Assembly (NCBI GenBank): GCA_036873135.1
Contig: JAPTYO010000007.1
Span: 29,060,763-29,124,762, forward strand
Source: Clarkia xantiana subsp. parviflora
Lineage: Eukaryota > Streptophyta > Magnoliopsida > Myrtales > Onagraceae
Direction: 5' to 3'
Length of the DNA: 64,000 nucleotides
The notes beneath the pieces are model-generated. The model was not told the DNA's origin and made no database searches. It saw nothing but the letters and a program-made list of their open reading frames with translations. Below, in pieces: positions 23,085 to 35,682 of the stretch. A program made the position numbers and the translations under genes. Numbering within the stretch: the first letter of the stretch is position 1; each line of letters begins with the position of its first letter.

Positions 23085-23635
23085 CACAGTGTACGTACAT
23101 ACATGTCGACAAGAATGCATGTCGACAAGGAGAAAATATTCTCTAAGTGTTTCCATGTACGTACATACATGTCGACAAGGATGCATGTCGACAAGGAGAA
23201 AAATATTTTCTAAGTGTTTCCATGTACGTACATACATGTCGACAAGGATGCATGTCGACAAGGAGAAAAATATTTTCTAAGTGTTTCCATGTACGTACAT
23301 ACATGTCGACAAGGATGCATGTCGACAAGGAGAAAAATATTTTCTAAGTGTTTCCATGTACGTACATACATGTCGACAAGGATGCATGTCGACAAGGAGA
23401 AAATATTTTCTAAGTGTTTCCATGTACGTACATACATGTCGACAAGGATGCATATCGACAAGGAGAAAAATATTTTCTAAGTGTTTCCATGTACGTACAT
23501 ACATGTCGACAAGGAGAAAATATTTTCTAAGTGTTTCCATGTACGTACATACATGTCGACAAGGATGCATGTCGACAAGGAGAAAATATTTTCTAAGTGT
23601 TTCCATGTATGTACGTACATGTCGACAAAGATGGA
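23085..23635. repeat. 67-bp tandem repeat array in element 1
   Basis: About eight units of GTTTCCATGTACGTACATAC + ATGTCGACAAGGATGCATGT + CGACAAGGAG + AAAATATTTTCTAAGT. Starts are 67 bp apart; one unit is shortened. Each contains palindromic pieces (CATGTACGTACATACATG) and two direct ATGTCGACAAGG copies. The long ORFs on both strands here result from a repeat with no stops and are not genes. Confidence 0.95.
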
Positions 23636-23804
23636 TTGCATACAACAAGTAGCTATGTCTCCTAATCACACCTACGACGCTCATCGACAAAGCTCATACG
23701 ACGACATCTATGGTAACAAGTATTAGATATCGCTTAAATATTTCCTAAGTGTTTTAGCATACTTGCAGGCAATGACCAACAGTCTATACCTGATGCTCAA
23801 CCAT

Positions 23805-23980
23805 TAGCGTCAGCGCGCATAGCAAAAGTCAACGCGCATAGCAAAGTCAACGCGCATAGCAAAAGTCAACGCGCATAGCAAAAGTCAACGCACGTAGCAA
23901 AAGTCAACGCGCATAGCCAAAGTCAACGCGCGTAGCAAAAGTCAACGCGCATAGCCAAAGTCAACGCGCATAGCAAAGTT
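23805..23980. repeat. 19-20-bp tandem repeat array in element 1
   Basis: Nine or so units of AAAGTCAACGCGCATAGCAA with small changes (CGCGTA, CACGTA, one-base length changes). It lies between the 67-bp array and the 3' LTR, as in copy 2 (30515-30685). Confidence 0.93.
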
Positions 23981-24630
23981 GGTACGTACAGTAAAAATGA
24001 CCAACATCTCAAGAAGCTATCATGCAAGCGATGCGACTAATATGACGAACCGCGAAGAGCAAATACGACAACACTTAAGGAAATATTTCTCTAAAGGCAT
24101 CAAAGCAACAAACGACTACTTCCAAGAGACTCCTTGATGATAAGGATCAAAGGAGTAATGCACCTACAAGTACTTACGGTATACTCCGCCCTCTTCTAAG
24201 TATTTATCTCTACATACATGATTGTTTTGGTGTTACACGTATTGAATCCGTCATTTTACATGCATGTTCACATATCGCATGATTCATGATTTAATAATCG
24301 CTAAGTCGTTTGAGAAGTATACGGATTATATTTCTTACGTCATGTAATTACGTTCTTGCCATGACCGTTACTTGTGCATGTACGTTGATAAAAGCATGTC
24401 CGCATGACGTTTCCCTAACGATAATCATGTTTGTACGTTATATATGCGCATTCCCTATTGCACTAACGGTAATGACAGGAAATAAAATCACTCGGTCGAA
24501 AAATCAAAGGACGGACGAAATCAAGGCTCCTACGTCCAACCAATAATCAAAACCGGAAGGTTAGCGTCAAGCTCAAATTGGACACGTATCCTAACTTAAA
24601 ATAGAGTCAAGAAAGGTTTTTAACCGTTAC

Positions 24631-24646
24631 TTGACTCGGGGGCAAG
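24631..24646 (+). promoter_or_regulatory. Polypurine tract of element 1
   Basis: TTGACTCGGGGGCAAG sits directly before the 3' LTR (TGATGG at 24647). The core ACTCGGGGGCAAG is identical before the element 2 3' LTR (45433-45445). It would prime plus-strand DNA synthesis. Confidence 0.8.
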
Positions 24647-25493
24647 TGATGGATATGTGCCCAATTCGGGTTCGTATTTATGTTTCGGGCCTCGTAAACA
24701 CGTCAAAATTACATCTCAACTTGAAAAACGTCTCCCAAAGGGTCAAAACGGTCCGGAAGCGCGTTACGCGCGTCCGGACCGGACCTCCGGATTGCATTGC
24801 AACCCGGACCTCCGGGTTGCAGCAACCCGGACGTCCGGATTGCGCGGCAATCCGGACCTCGCCGAATTGCGCGGCAATCCGGTCCTCGCCGAATTGCCCA
24901 AATTCGACGAGGTCCGGATTGCATTGCGGGTATCGTGCGATTACCGTTTCCGCGATTACCGTTACATGTAGAGAAGTCAAGTTCGCGCGTTACCAATATG
25001 GATGACGGTTACCGCTTGCTTTTGAACCGTCATCAAACCGCTTTAAAACCGGGTCCGGTCCCAAGGAAGCCTATAAATAGGAGGCCTTGGCCACCCATTT
25101 TCACACATCCTCTCATTTGCCCAACTTTGGTATTTTGAGCTCTGACTTCTCTCTAGAAATATTTTATCTCTCTAGAATTACTCTTTTAGCCCTATAGTGA
25201 CTTAAGCATCGGAGAGGGCTCCGCTAGCACCACCCCCCCTCTCCGTGCTAACACCGGTCCTTTGTGCAGGAATCGACGCCTCAGACATCCGAACTTGTGC
25301 ACAGTCCACCGCCTCTTGAGACTCAGACGCCTCCCGAGACACGACGGCCCTTTTGGGACACAGACTTTCCGAGACTCAACCGAACACTCGTCAGCGGCAC
25401 AAACCTTTTTCACACAAAGGGTTACAGCCCGAAAACCCGCTCAACCATACCAACAGACGCGTCCCCACGACCCAGTTCATCCAGGACGCAACA
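24647..25493 (+). repeat. 3' LTR of element 1
   Basis: 847 bp, TGATGG...CAACA, followed by the target duplication CTAAC. It is longer than the 5' LTR because the GC-rich CCGG repeat segment (about 24787-24927) has an extra portion. A TATA box lies at about 25072. Confidence 0.93.
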
Positions 25494-25498
25494 CTAAC

Positions 25499-28089
25499 TA
25501 AACTATTTACGATTCTACGAGTTTTTTTTTCCTTCATGAATAAGGTTCTTTTTTCTGAAGACGCAAGCTATTGCTTTTGTCACTTTTGCATGGTTATTAC
25601 TTATTTATTCCTCTTGATTTAGGAAAATAGGTTAAGATGAGAAGATGCTAAACTAACCTGGATGAATTCTTCTATCGACTCTTTTGACCGGGTGACATTA
25701 ACATTAAATACACGGTTCCTTTCCGGCCAATTTTTTTTCTTTCAGCTAGACAAAGATGCTAATGGGTAATTTAGGACATATTATTTATTAATTGCTTACA
25801 ATTTTCTTTTAAGGTGTACATGTATATTTTTTTTATGGAGAAAGCTTTTATACTATCAATTATATATATATATTCATACAGATACATATTAATGCACTTC
25901 TCGTGTCCAATTACAACAACTTTATTATTGTAAAACAAGTTTACACATCATTTCAGGTATTGAATCAACTTATATTTATATGCAAATAACTAATGTTGAT
26001 TTAAAAAAATTAATCTATTTTTATAAATAATATTAGTTCGTGCGGATCTTATTAGAGTTGACCAACCAACAAACCCTTCTAACTTTTTTGCTTAAGTTTC
26101 TACACAAAAAATAATAAAAAATCTAAAAACACAAGACCATATTCTTCTTCATATTCAAATAATTGGTTTCTTTTCAATTTAGTTATGAAGTAAGCAATAT
26201 TCTTCGATTATTTCGCTGGTTTGGAGGATGCTTGAAGACTCGAAATTTGTAAAGAAAACTGGTAAAATGTGATCTAATTTTGTTGTTAAAATAATATATA
26301 TTCAATTGCATTATTTTAGTTTTATAGCTTATTTGTTTTTTTTACAGTATTTTTCTATTATGATAGTAGATAGTAGTCTCATTGTGTATATAACATGTAT
26401 TAATTATAGTGTAGACAACACGTTACTCTATATATATATATACATGCATAATGTCATGTGTTATAGGACTTTTAGCTTCTTCATCTTTATGTAATGATGG
26501 GAAATGGGTTAGTAACACACATTTATTCATTTGTATTTATGTTATTAGTTTAATGTTGATGTTTTTTTCATTGCCACATCATTTCTAGGTTCGACATCAC
26601 TAGATTATACGCTCTAATATCCTGTTGAATTCGACTTATTCTACAATTTTTGCAAACTATGTTCTCATGATTATATTTTTTTTTTGTTAATGATCTATTA
26701 CTTAATTATTTAATATATACTAATTCAATATGTAAGCAACTCTAAAGTCGTCGTCGATACAAAATACAACTATTTTAATAACTATTAATAAAATATAAAA
26801 AGTAACTTTTATTTGTATCACGTTTTTTTTCTTCTTAATACTTTCTTACTGTTAATTAATTAACATTCCAAAACCTACTTAATGTATATATATTAAATAT
26901 TTTTATGTTTGGATTGAAAAATATATTATATATTATATTTATATATGAAGTGGGGATACGATATGAAATCGATTACATTAAGAGTGATACGTGTATGATT
27001 TTTCCAGCAATTGTTTCATAATTTAACAGCAGATTTAGAAATTTAGATACAAAATATTGACTATCTATAAATTAAGAAAATGGTTTATCTCATATTTTAG
27101 TCTATACGTAAAATAATAAAACAAATAGTTAAACATTCTATTTAAATAATATATATATATACCTCATGTGTGAAAACTTCATAGAATGCCACATATATAT
27201 ATATATAAAATAATAAATAATTTATTTTAATAGACACTATTCATATATTATATTAATCAAAATATAAGTTGGCAAAAAAAAAAACTAAAATCTATAATAT
27301 AATATATACTATCATTTTTTTTTAAGTATACAAATAATAAAAGGTACATAAAACATGTTATGTATGATATAATTAATTAATTATATATAACAAAAATATA
27401 TCAAGAAAAATTAGGAATTATAATTGTTCAGCGTAAATCCTGGAATATTATATAAATAAAATATTATTTAACATAACGCAACCAAACCCTAGAATATTAA
27501 ACATATATAGTCACAATACATCTAACTAATACCATGTGATTGATTATAGTTGTCGATTATTCGCGTCAGCTATTATTATATATTAATATCTATTATTATA
27601 TATAATATATTGATTCGAAAAAATGTTTTCTTTAAGTAGCACGTGTATATTTTTCCAATAACCGTTTTCTATTTTAGTTATAAAATATTAAATAAACAAT
27701 TATACTAATATACGCTCACTTTGATTTTTAATTTTTTAATGTGCAATAATAATTAATTATGTTCCTATAGTAAATATCAATTCGAATATATATATAAGTA
27801 TTTCTAGAATAACTTTTTCTATTTTATAATTTGGCAAAAAATACACCTATGAATACAATAGATGACAATGGCAAACTAGATGCTAATAACAAAAACATCT
27901 ATCTATCTCTAATGGAAAGTGAAAGAAAATGTGGTCATAAAGCTAAAAAATAAGAATTTAAGAAAATATATTACATTTATAATAAATTTGCTGATGTTCT
28001 TTTTATTTAAATGTAAACATAATTAAGTATTTTAACTTATATTTAATTCAATAAATTTTACCCGCGCGGTGCTCGGGGTTAGTAGCTAG
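25499..28089 (+). mobile_element. Helitron remainder with 3' terminus (right of element 1)
   Basis: AT-rich, non-coding. It ends with hairpin CCCGCGCGGTGCTCGGGG, TTAGTAG and CTAG (28086-28089). Two internal stretches (about 26985-27190 and 27635-27700) resemble Helitron subterminal sequence (ACGTGTATGATTTTTCCAG and similar). A+TCTATTATTATATATAATA at 27588-27608 could be an internal 5' end of a 501-bp Helitron (27589-28089). The empty A|T site used by the large Helitron of copy 2 is at 27210/27211. Confidence 0.6.
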
Positions 28090-29395
28090 TATATAATAAA
28101 GTAAAAGGAAAGAGAGTGGGAGGACCTAGAGTTGCTACGTCAACATTTGGAGTTCATCTGAGAGTGCCACGTCATACCCATTGTTGACCAATTATACAAC
28201 TCCACCTAGGCAAACAATTAAAAAAAATCAATTTTAATCTATTTATTTCTCTTAAAAAATAGAGGTTTCAAAATATATAATATTAATTAATCTATATCTA
28301 TATATATATATATATAATAAAGTAAAAGGAAAGAGAGTGGGAGGACCTAGAGTTTTCACGTCAGCATTTGGAGTTCATCTGAGAGTGCCACGGCAAACAA
28401 TTAAAAAAAAATCAATTTTAATCTATTTATTTCTCTTAAAAAATAGAGGTTTCAAAATATATAATATTAATTAACGTGAATGGGGGAGAGGAAGAGATTA
28501 TAATAGGGGATAATTAACGTGCAAATAATCTATATCTATATATATATAATAAAGTAAAAGGAAAGAGAGTGGGAGGACCTAGAGTTGCCACGTTAGCATT
28601 TGGAGTTCATCTGAGAGTGCCACGTCATACCCATTGTTGACCAATTATACAACTCCACATACGCAAACAATTAAAAAATTCAATTTTAATCTATTTATTT
28701 ATCTTAAAAAATAGAGGTTTCAAAATATATAATATTAATTATATATATCTATATATAATAAAGTAAAAGGAAAGAGAGTGGGAAGACCTAGAGTTGCCAC
28801 GTCAGCAGTTGGAGTTCATCTGAGAGTGCGACGTCATACCCATTGTTGACCAATTATACAACTCCACCTAGGCAACCAATTAAAAAAAATCAATTTTAAT
28901 CTATTTATTTCTCTTAAAAAATGGAGGTTTCAAAATATATAATATTAATTAAGGTGAAGGGGGGGGGGGGGGAGAGGGAGAGATTATGAGAGGGGATAAT
29001 TAACGGGCAAATAGGTGAATGACAGTAATTGTGGAGTGAAGAAACAGGCGAAGAAAGCTCCGCGTACGTGTCGTGCTAAAAATGGACATTTGTCTCTCCT
29101 ACTGCTTTATTATCTATATCTATATATATAATAAAGTAAAAGGAAAGAGAGTGGGAGGACCTAGACTTGCCACGTCAGCATTTGGAGTTCATCTGAGAGT
29201 GCCACGTCATACCCATTGTTGACCAATTATACAACTCCTCCTAGGCAAACAATTAAAAAAATCAATTTTAATCTATTTATTTCTCTTAAAAATAGAGGTT
29301 TCAAAATATATAATATTAATTCATCTATATATATAGATAATAAAGTAAAAGGAAAGAGAGTGGGAGGACCTAGAGTTGCCACGTCAGCATTTGGA
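28090..29395 (+). repeat. Array of Helitron-5'-like units, copy 1
   Basis: Six units, each starting (A)TCTATAT...ATAATAAAGTAAAAGG, then AAAGAGAGTGGGAGGACC, GCCACGTCAGCATTTGGAG, and mostly ending GGTTTCAAAATATATAATAT. Units are about 215-240 bp, one about 365 bp with a poly-G and CTCTCCTACTGCTTTATTAT extension. The sixth is cut by the duplication joint at 29395. Confidence 0.85.
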
Positions 29396-29704
29396 GTACA
29401 AGACTTGTTAGTCTTCGTGCAACAAGTAACAAGCATCACGTAAGGGGGGCAACCTCTTCAACACATTAACCTTGCATGACAACACCGAGCTCATACTCGC
29501 AGCATACAAGAATACAATGGTGGAATATTTTCTAAGTACTTGGCTTAGGATGACCGTTAGCATATTGCAAGCTGTCAACATACAACCACGTGTCAACATA
29601 TTATCAGGAGTCGGCATATAACCTGTGTTCGCATCAAGCATACGGATACAACATACATAGCCAGAGATGGTGAAAAGATTCTAAGTGCGGAGGCAAATAC
29701 GCAC

Positions 29705-30330
29705 ACACAGTGTACGTACATACATGTCGACAAGAATGCATGTCGACAAGGAGAAAATATTCTCTAAGTGTTTCCATGTACGTACATACATGTCGACAAG
29801 GATGCATGTCGACAAGGAGAAAAATATTTTCTAAGTGTTTCCATGTACGTACATACATGTCGACAAGGATGCATGTCGACAAGGAGAAAAATATTTTCTA
29901 AGTGTTTCCATGTACGTACATACATGTCGACAAGGATGCATGTCGACAAGGAGAAATATTTTCTAAGTGTTTCCATGTACGTACATACATGTCGACAAGG
30001 ATGCATGTCGACAAGGAGAAAAATATTTTCTAAGTGTTTCCATGTACGTACATACATGTCGACAATGATGCATGTCGACAAGGAGAAAATATTTTCTAAG
30101 TGTTTCCATGTACGTACATACATGTCGACAAGGATGCATATCGACAAGGAGAAAAATATTTTATAAGTGTTTCCATGTACGTACATAAATGTCGACAAGG
30201 ATGCATGTCGACAAGGAGAAAATATTTTCTAAGTGTTTCCATGTACGTACATACATGTCGACAAGGATGCATGTTGACAAGGAGAAAATATATTCTAAGT
30301 GTTTCCATGTACGTACGTACGTACATGTCG
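29705..30330. repeat. 67-bp tandem repeat array, copy 2
   Basis: Same unit as at 23085 with one or two more copies and private changes (for example ATGATGCATG, CATAAATGTC), so copy number shifted after duplication. Confidence 0.93.
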
Positions 30331-30514
30331 ACAAAGATTGATTGCATACAACAAGTAGCTATGTCTCCTAATCACACCTACGACGCTCATCGACAAAAAT
30401 CATACGACGACATCTATGGTAACAAGTATTATATATCGCTTAAATATTTCCTAAGTGTTTTAGCATACTTGCAGGCAATGACCAACAGTCTATACCTGAT
30501 GCTCAACCATTAGC

Positions 30515-30685
30515 ATCAACGCGCATAGCAAAAGTCAACGCGCATAGCAAAGTCAACGCGCATAGCAAAAGTCAACGCGCATAGCAAAAGTCAACGCGCA
30601 TAGCAAAAGTCAACACGCATAGCCAAAGTCAACGCGCGTAGCAAAAGTCAACGCGCATAGCCAAAGTCAACGCACATAGCAAAGT
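30515..30685. repeat. 19-20-bp tandem repeat array, copy 2
   Basis: Units AAAGTCAACGCGCATAGCAA and variants, matching 23805-23980. Confidence 0.93.
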
Positions 30686-31351
30686 TGGTACGTACAGTAA
30701 AAAGGACCAACATCTCAAGAAGCTATCATGCAAGAGATGCGACTAATATGACGAACCGCGAAGAGCAAATACGACAACACTTAAGGAAATATTTCTCTAA
30801 AGGCATCAAAGCAACAAACGACTACTTCCAAGAGACTCCTTGATGATAAGGATCAAAGGAGTAATGCACCTACAAGTACTTACGGTATACTCCGCCCTCT
30901 TCTAAGTATTTATCTCTACATACCTGATTGTTTTGGTGTTACACGTATTGAATCCGTCATTTTACATGCATGTTTACATATCGCATGATTCATGATTTAA
31001 TAATCGCTAAGTCGTTTGAGAAGTATACGGATTATATTTCTTACGTCACGTAATTACGTTCTTGCCATGACCGTTACTTGTGCATGTACGTTGATAAAAG
31101 CATGTCCGCATGACGTGTCCCTAACGATAATCATGTTTGTACATTATATATGCGCATTCCCTATTGCACTAACGGTAATGACAGGAAATAAAATCACTCG
31201 GTCGAAAAATCAAAGGACGGACGAATCAAGGCTCCTACGTCCAACCAATAATCAAAACCGGAAGGTTAGCGTCAAGCTCAAATTGGACACGTATCCTAAC
31301 TTAAAATAGAGTTAAGAAAGGTTTTTAACCGTTACTTGACTCGGGGGCAAG

Positions 31352-32071
31352 TGATGGATATGTGCCCAATTCGAGTTCGTATTTATGTTTCGGGCCTCGT
31401 AAACACGTCAAAATTACATCTCGACTTGAAAAACGTCTCCCAAAGGGTCAAAACGGTCTGGTAGCGCGTTACGCGAGTCCGGACCGGACCTCCGGATTGC
31501 ATTGCGGGTATCGTGCGATTACCGTTTCCGCGATTACCGTTACATGTAGAGAAGTCAAGTTCGCGCGTTACCAATATGGATGACGGTTACCGCTTGCTTT
31601 TGAACCGTCATCAAACCGCTTTAAAACCGGGTCCGGTCCCAAGGAAGCCTATAAATAGGAGGCCTTGGCCACCCATTTTCACACATCCTCTCATTTGCCC
31701 AACTTTGGTATTTTGAGCTCTGACTTCTCTCTAGAAATATTTTCTCTCTCTAGAATTACTCTTTTAGCCCTATAGTGACTTAAGCATCGGAGAGGGATCC
31801 GCTAGCACCCCCCCCCCTCTCCGTGCTAGCACGGGTCCTTTGTGCAGGAATCGACGCCTCAGACATCCGAACTTGTGCACAGTCCACCGCCTCTTGAGAC
31901 TCAGACGCCTCCCGAGACACGATCGCCCTTTTGGGACACAGACTTTCCGAGACTCAACCGAACACTCGTCAGCGGCACAAACCTTTTTCACACAAAGGGT
32001 TACAGCCCGAAAACCCGCTCAACCATACAAACAGACGCGTCCCCACGACCCAGTTCATCCAGGACGCAACA
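31352..32071 (+). repeat. Duplicated element 1 LTR with a 127-bp internal deletion
   Basis: 720 bp. Relative to the 847-bp LTR it derives from, the segment between two copies of CCGGATTGCATTGC (24787-24800 and 24914-24927) is missing, exactly 127 bp. TATA box near 31650. Followed by CTAAC as in copy 1. Confidence 0.92.
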
Positions 32072-32451
32072 CTAACTAAACTATTTACGATTCTACGAGT
32101 TTTTTTTTTCCTTCATGAATAACTTTTTTCTGAAGACGCAAGCTATTGCTTTTGTCACTTTTGCATGGATTATTACTTATTTATTCCTCTTGATTTAGGA
32201 AAATAGGTTAAGATGAGAAGATGCTAAACTAACCTGGATGAATTCTTCTATCGACTCTTTTGACCGGGTGACATTAACATTAAATACACGGTTCCTTTCC
32301 GGCCAATTTTTTTTTTCTTTCAGCTAGACAAAGATGCTAATGGGTAATTTAGGACATATTATTTATTAATTGCTTACAATTTTCTTTAAGGTGTACATGC
32401 ATATTTTTTTTGATGGAGAAAGCTTTTATACTATAATTATATATATACTAG

Positions 32452-35400
32452 GTAATTTACCCGCGCTTTGCGCGGTATAATAATTTACGCTTTTTATTAG
32501 TTAAATAATACAAAAATATATATAAATATATTTACAAAAGGCTTACCTATGACCATATTTTTTTTAAAATATTAGCATTCATTAGTTAAAGTTAATTCAC
32601 AAATTATGATAGAACATAATATAATATAATTATATGTATCAGAAAATGTCGAATTGTTAGTTTTCGTTTTGTAATAATAGTTGTCACTTATGTTACTTCT
32701 TCTCAGTTTTCCACGGAGTTTCTAGGCGTTAAGATTATTTTATATTTTTGTGAAATCTATTATTATATATTTTAAACTAAACAAATATTGTGAATAAAAA
32801 TATAATGCCAAAAAATATAAGTATATTAATAGTTATATCTATCTCTTATTATTAATTACAAAAATACAATTTTTATTCAAAAATATGTTTGGCTAAAAGT
32901 ATATATGATGTTACACAAAATTATTTTAAAAGAGTATTACAATAGAAAAAATACTATTACTTTATGGATCATGTGCGTTAGATTTTATGTTATATGCATA
33001 ATTATAATTATTTACATGTTGATAACATGCAAATATTATTTCATGAAATTGATATGTAATATACATAATTTTTCTTTAATTTAATCTTATGTTTCATTTT
33101 TAAAAACAAATATGCATATAATTAATTTTTAGAAAATATAATACTATTACTTTTAGAACTATATACAATTTATTAATAGTTTTAAGAAAAAAAATCATAA
33201 ATGTCTGTTACAAATAAGATAAATTTTCTAATTTATTTGGAGAAAAAATAAAAGTTTTTCGAAAGATTATAAAGTTACATGACATACCATATATGTAAGA
33301 TAAACGTAAGTTAACAATGAAACAATTATAAGTTATAGTTTGAAATTAGAAATGAAAATATCTTCATTTGACATTTTTTTTACCTGATCCACATTAACAT
33401 GAAATGATTAATATGAAAAATTGGTATAATATTTTCCATTATTAATTTAACATTAACTTTTTCTGATTCACATTAACATGAAATTATAAATATGGAAAAG
33501 TGGTTTTAAATTTGCCATAATTACTTTATTTTTTTAATTATGATTTGTGAGCAGTACCAAATCGATAAAATAATTCTTTTTTTAACTCTGAAAATAAATC
33601 TAGGTATGAAGAATTTATTACACCGACGATTTCTATTGCCAACCATTACCTCGTCGGTTATAATCGTTTTTCCATTATGATTTTAATTATTATTATAAAA
33701 TAATATTAGTAATTGATGATTTCTATTATCAAATAACATTAATAACTATTATTACCATTCATTCCGTTATCACTTTAACATTACTTTTTTTTTTGCACCA
33801 ATTTATAACATAAAGTTAATATGGACAAAGTGGTATCATGCCATTAGTAAGACAATGCCACAATTATTATTAGTTTTAATGTTAATTATATTTTTCGTTA
33901 AATTACAATTTTAATTGTAAGATTTCACTACTATATTACTATTATTGTGTATATTATTATTTTTCATCTTAAACTGATTTATGTTTTGGTGTACTAATAT
34001 AATTAACTACGTGTATTACTAGTTATGTAACCAATAATATATATGAGTAATAAGGGAAAAAATAAAATTGTCAAAAATAGCATATTACTTGTTTGAAAGA
34101 AAAAAAAAACTTATTATTCAACCAACAAAAAGTATATAGGAAGATATTCATGTATTTCTTTACATTTTCTTATTTGAAAATTAGTAAAGATAAGTTTTTT
34201 TAAAAAATAAAATACATAGATATAATTATATAAAAGAAAAAAAAAATATAGAATAAAATGAATTTTTTATGCGTTTTGAATTTACGAAACTAATTTACAT
34301 TTATTCATTAATTATATCAGTGTTTTTTTATTGTAATTTTATTACTCATCATTTATTTATATATAAATATTTTATTTGGCCAACATATATAAATATTTAA
34401 TACTAAATAGTTTAACTATTATTTGGCAAAAAAAAAAGTTTAACTATTAAATATAATAAATTAAATCCAATATAAATAAAATTAAATATAATTCAGCACT
34501 AATGAATTAATTTTATGAATTGTAATAATATAATAGTAACAATTATAATGGTTAGATTTTTTTTTTCTTAAGTTAGACAAATCATATTATATCGAATTAA
34601 AGCTAAAAATAGGTGAACCACAAATGGAACTAATAATCAATTTGAACTTCAAATTTAGAAAGCATTAATTTCAATAATTAATAAGAAATTTTGTAGTATA
34701 ATTATAATAAACATTAATGGATTAATCTCAATCATCAATTATGTATGGTAAAAAAATCAAAGAAAAAAAATATTAATTTCATTTTCAAATATAGAATGTA
34801 TTAATTTCAATTTTAAGTAATACAAAATTAATTACAATATAATAACTATTGGAAAATAATGAATAAATCTCAAAATTTTATTTTTAAAATATAATATATG
34901 GTAAAAATCATAGCTAAATAAGGTTAAAAAATATTATGAATAAAATACTTTCCAAATTATCACAATGAATTTCGAATTGCATTCCTGATCCAAGAACACA
35001 ACTTTTCTCTCGATCATCTGCCATCAACGTTAAAGTTTGCATTTGGAGTGAAATATATTGTGATTACAGTCGAAGGTGGATGTAGACTAATCGATGAAAT
35101 CAAATAGAAAAGCTGATGAAACAAAAAATATTGATGAAAATTGATGGTGGCATTAGATCAAGCAAAAGTTGGATAAAAGTCATTGTGTCTATAGGTGAGT
35201 GAATATAATTCATTCATTTTTTTTTTCATAACTAAACTAATTTCATCTTCCATATATTTAATGAAAATATTTTCTTATTTTAATTTTTATATATTTATAT
35301 TTAAAAATTCATTAATTAATTTGTTTGTTATATATTAGTCATTTATGTTTACTATAACTTATGTTATATAATTTTCTTACTTCGTTGTTTAATTATAGTA

Positions 35401-35682
35401 AGCGTTACTTAAGCAAAATTATTTAATTATTTTCTAATTTAATTATTTTTTCAATTTTGTTTTTCCCAAACAAATTTAATTCACATTTTTCAAATTAATT
35501 TTAGCGAAATTATTTAATTATTTTCTAATTTGTTACCTTTTGCAATTTTTATTTTTCCTAACTTTTTTCATATTAATATTTATGGTGTAAGCTAAAAAAA
35601 TTGTTAGAATGCAAACTTGTAATTTTCGTTGTATGAGGTTCAATACCTAATTTTGCAAACTTGAAAATGAAACGGTACGTAA
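32452..35682. other. AT-rich Helitron interior without recognisable genes
   Basis: Strongly AT-rich, with many stops in all frames. No exon-like pieces or further element termini were found. Confidence 0.65.

Larger units (their letters stand above)
17049..25493 (+). mobile_element. Element 1: non-autonomous Tat-like LTR retrotransposon (8.4 kb)
   Basis: Both LTRs (17049-17845 and 24647-25493) are flanked by the 5-bp duplication CTAAC (17044-17048, 25494-25498). A primer-binding site follows the 5' LTR and a purine-rich tract precedes the 3' LTR. The only sizeable gene encodes a zinc-knuckle protein; protease, RT, RNase H and integrase are absent. The region 19600-24600 is non-coding, with a probable antisense-gene remnant and two tandem-repeat arrays. 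The LTRs differ at a dozen or more sites, so this is not a fresh insertion. Mobility would have needed enzymes from an autonomous relative. Confidence 0.93.
22775..29395. repeat. Copy 1 of a 6.6-kb tandem duplication
   Basis: From 22775 (GTACAAGACTTGTTAGTC) through the 3' LTR of element 1, the Helitron remainder and most of the unit array. The same sequence restarts at 29396, where GTACAAGAC is joined directly to a half-finished array unit (CAGCATTTGGA|GT). The joint shows only a GT of shared sequence. Copy 1 is uninterrupted and serves as the empty-site reference for copy 2. Confidence 0.93.
29396..32071 (+). mobile_element. Duplicated 3' part of element 1 (no 5' end)
   Basis: Collinear with 22775-25493: the 67-bp array (29705-30330), the 19-20-bp array (30515-30685), the polypurine tract and one LTR. 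It was made by the segment duplication and not by a separate transposition: the downstream flank CTAACTAAACTATTTACG is the same as after 25493. Confidence 0.93.

Noticed and set aside
23085..23635. Regular repeats reminiscent of a CRISPR array, with long ORFs on both strands
   Set aside because: The repeats are contiguous 67-bp units without unique spacers, in a plant LTR element. The ORFs exist only because the unit lacks stops.
27589..28089. Independent 501-bp Helitron inside the remainder
   Set aside because: An A+TC start is present, but TC after A is common in AT-rich DNA and no empty site is available. Mentioned only as a possibility.
28090..29395. Array units taken as MITEs with terminal inverted repeats
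   Set aside because: Only the extended unit ends in an inverted copy of the head, no target duplications are visible, and the array ends in a Helitron 3' terminus. Kept as Helitron-like, with doubt stated.
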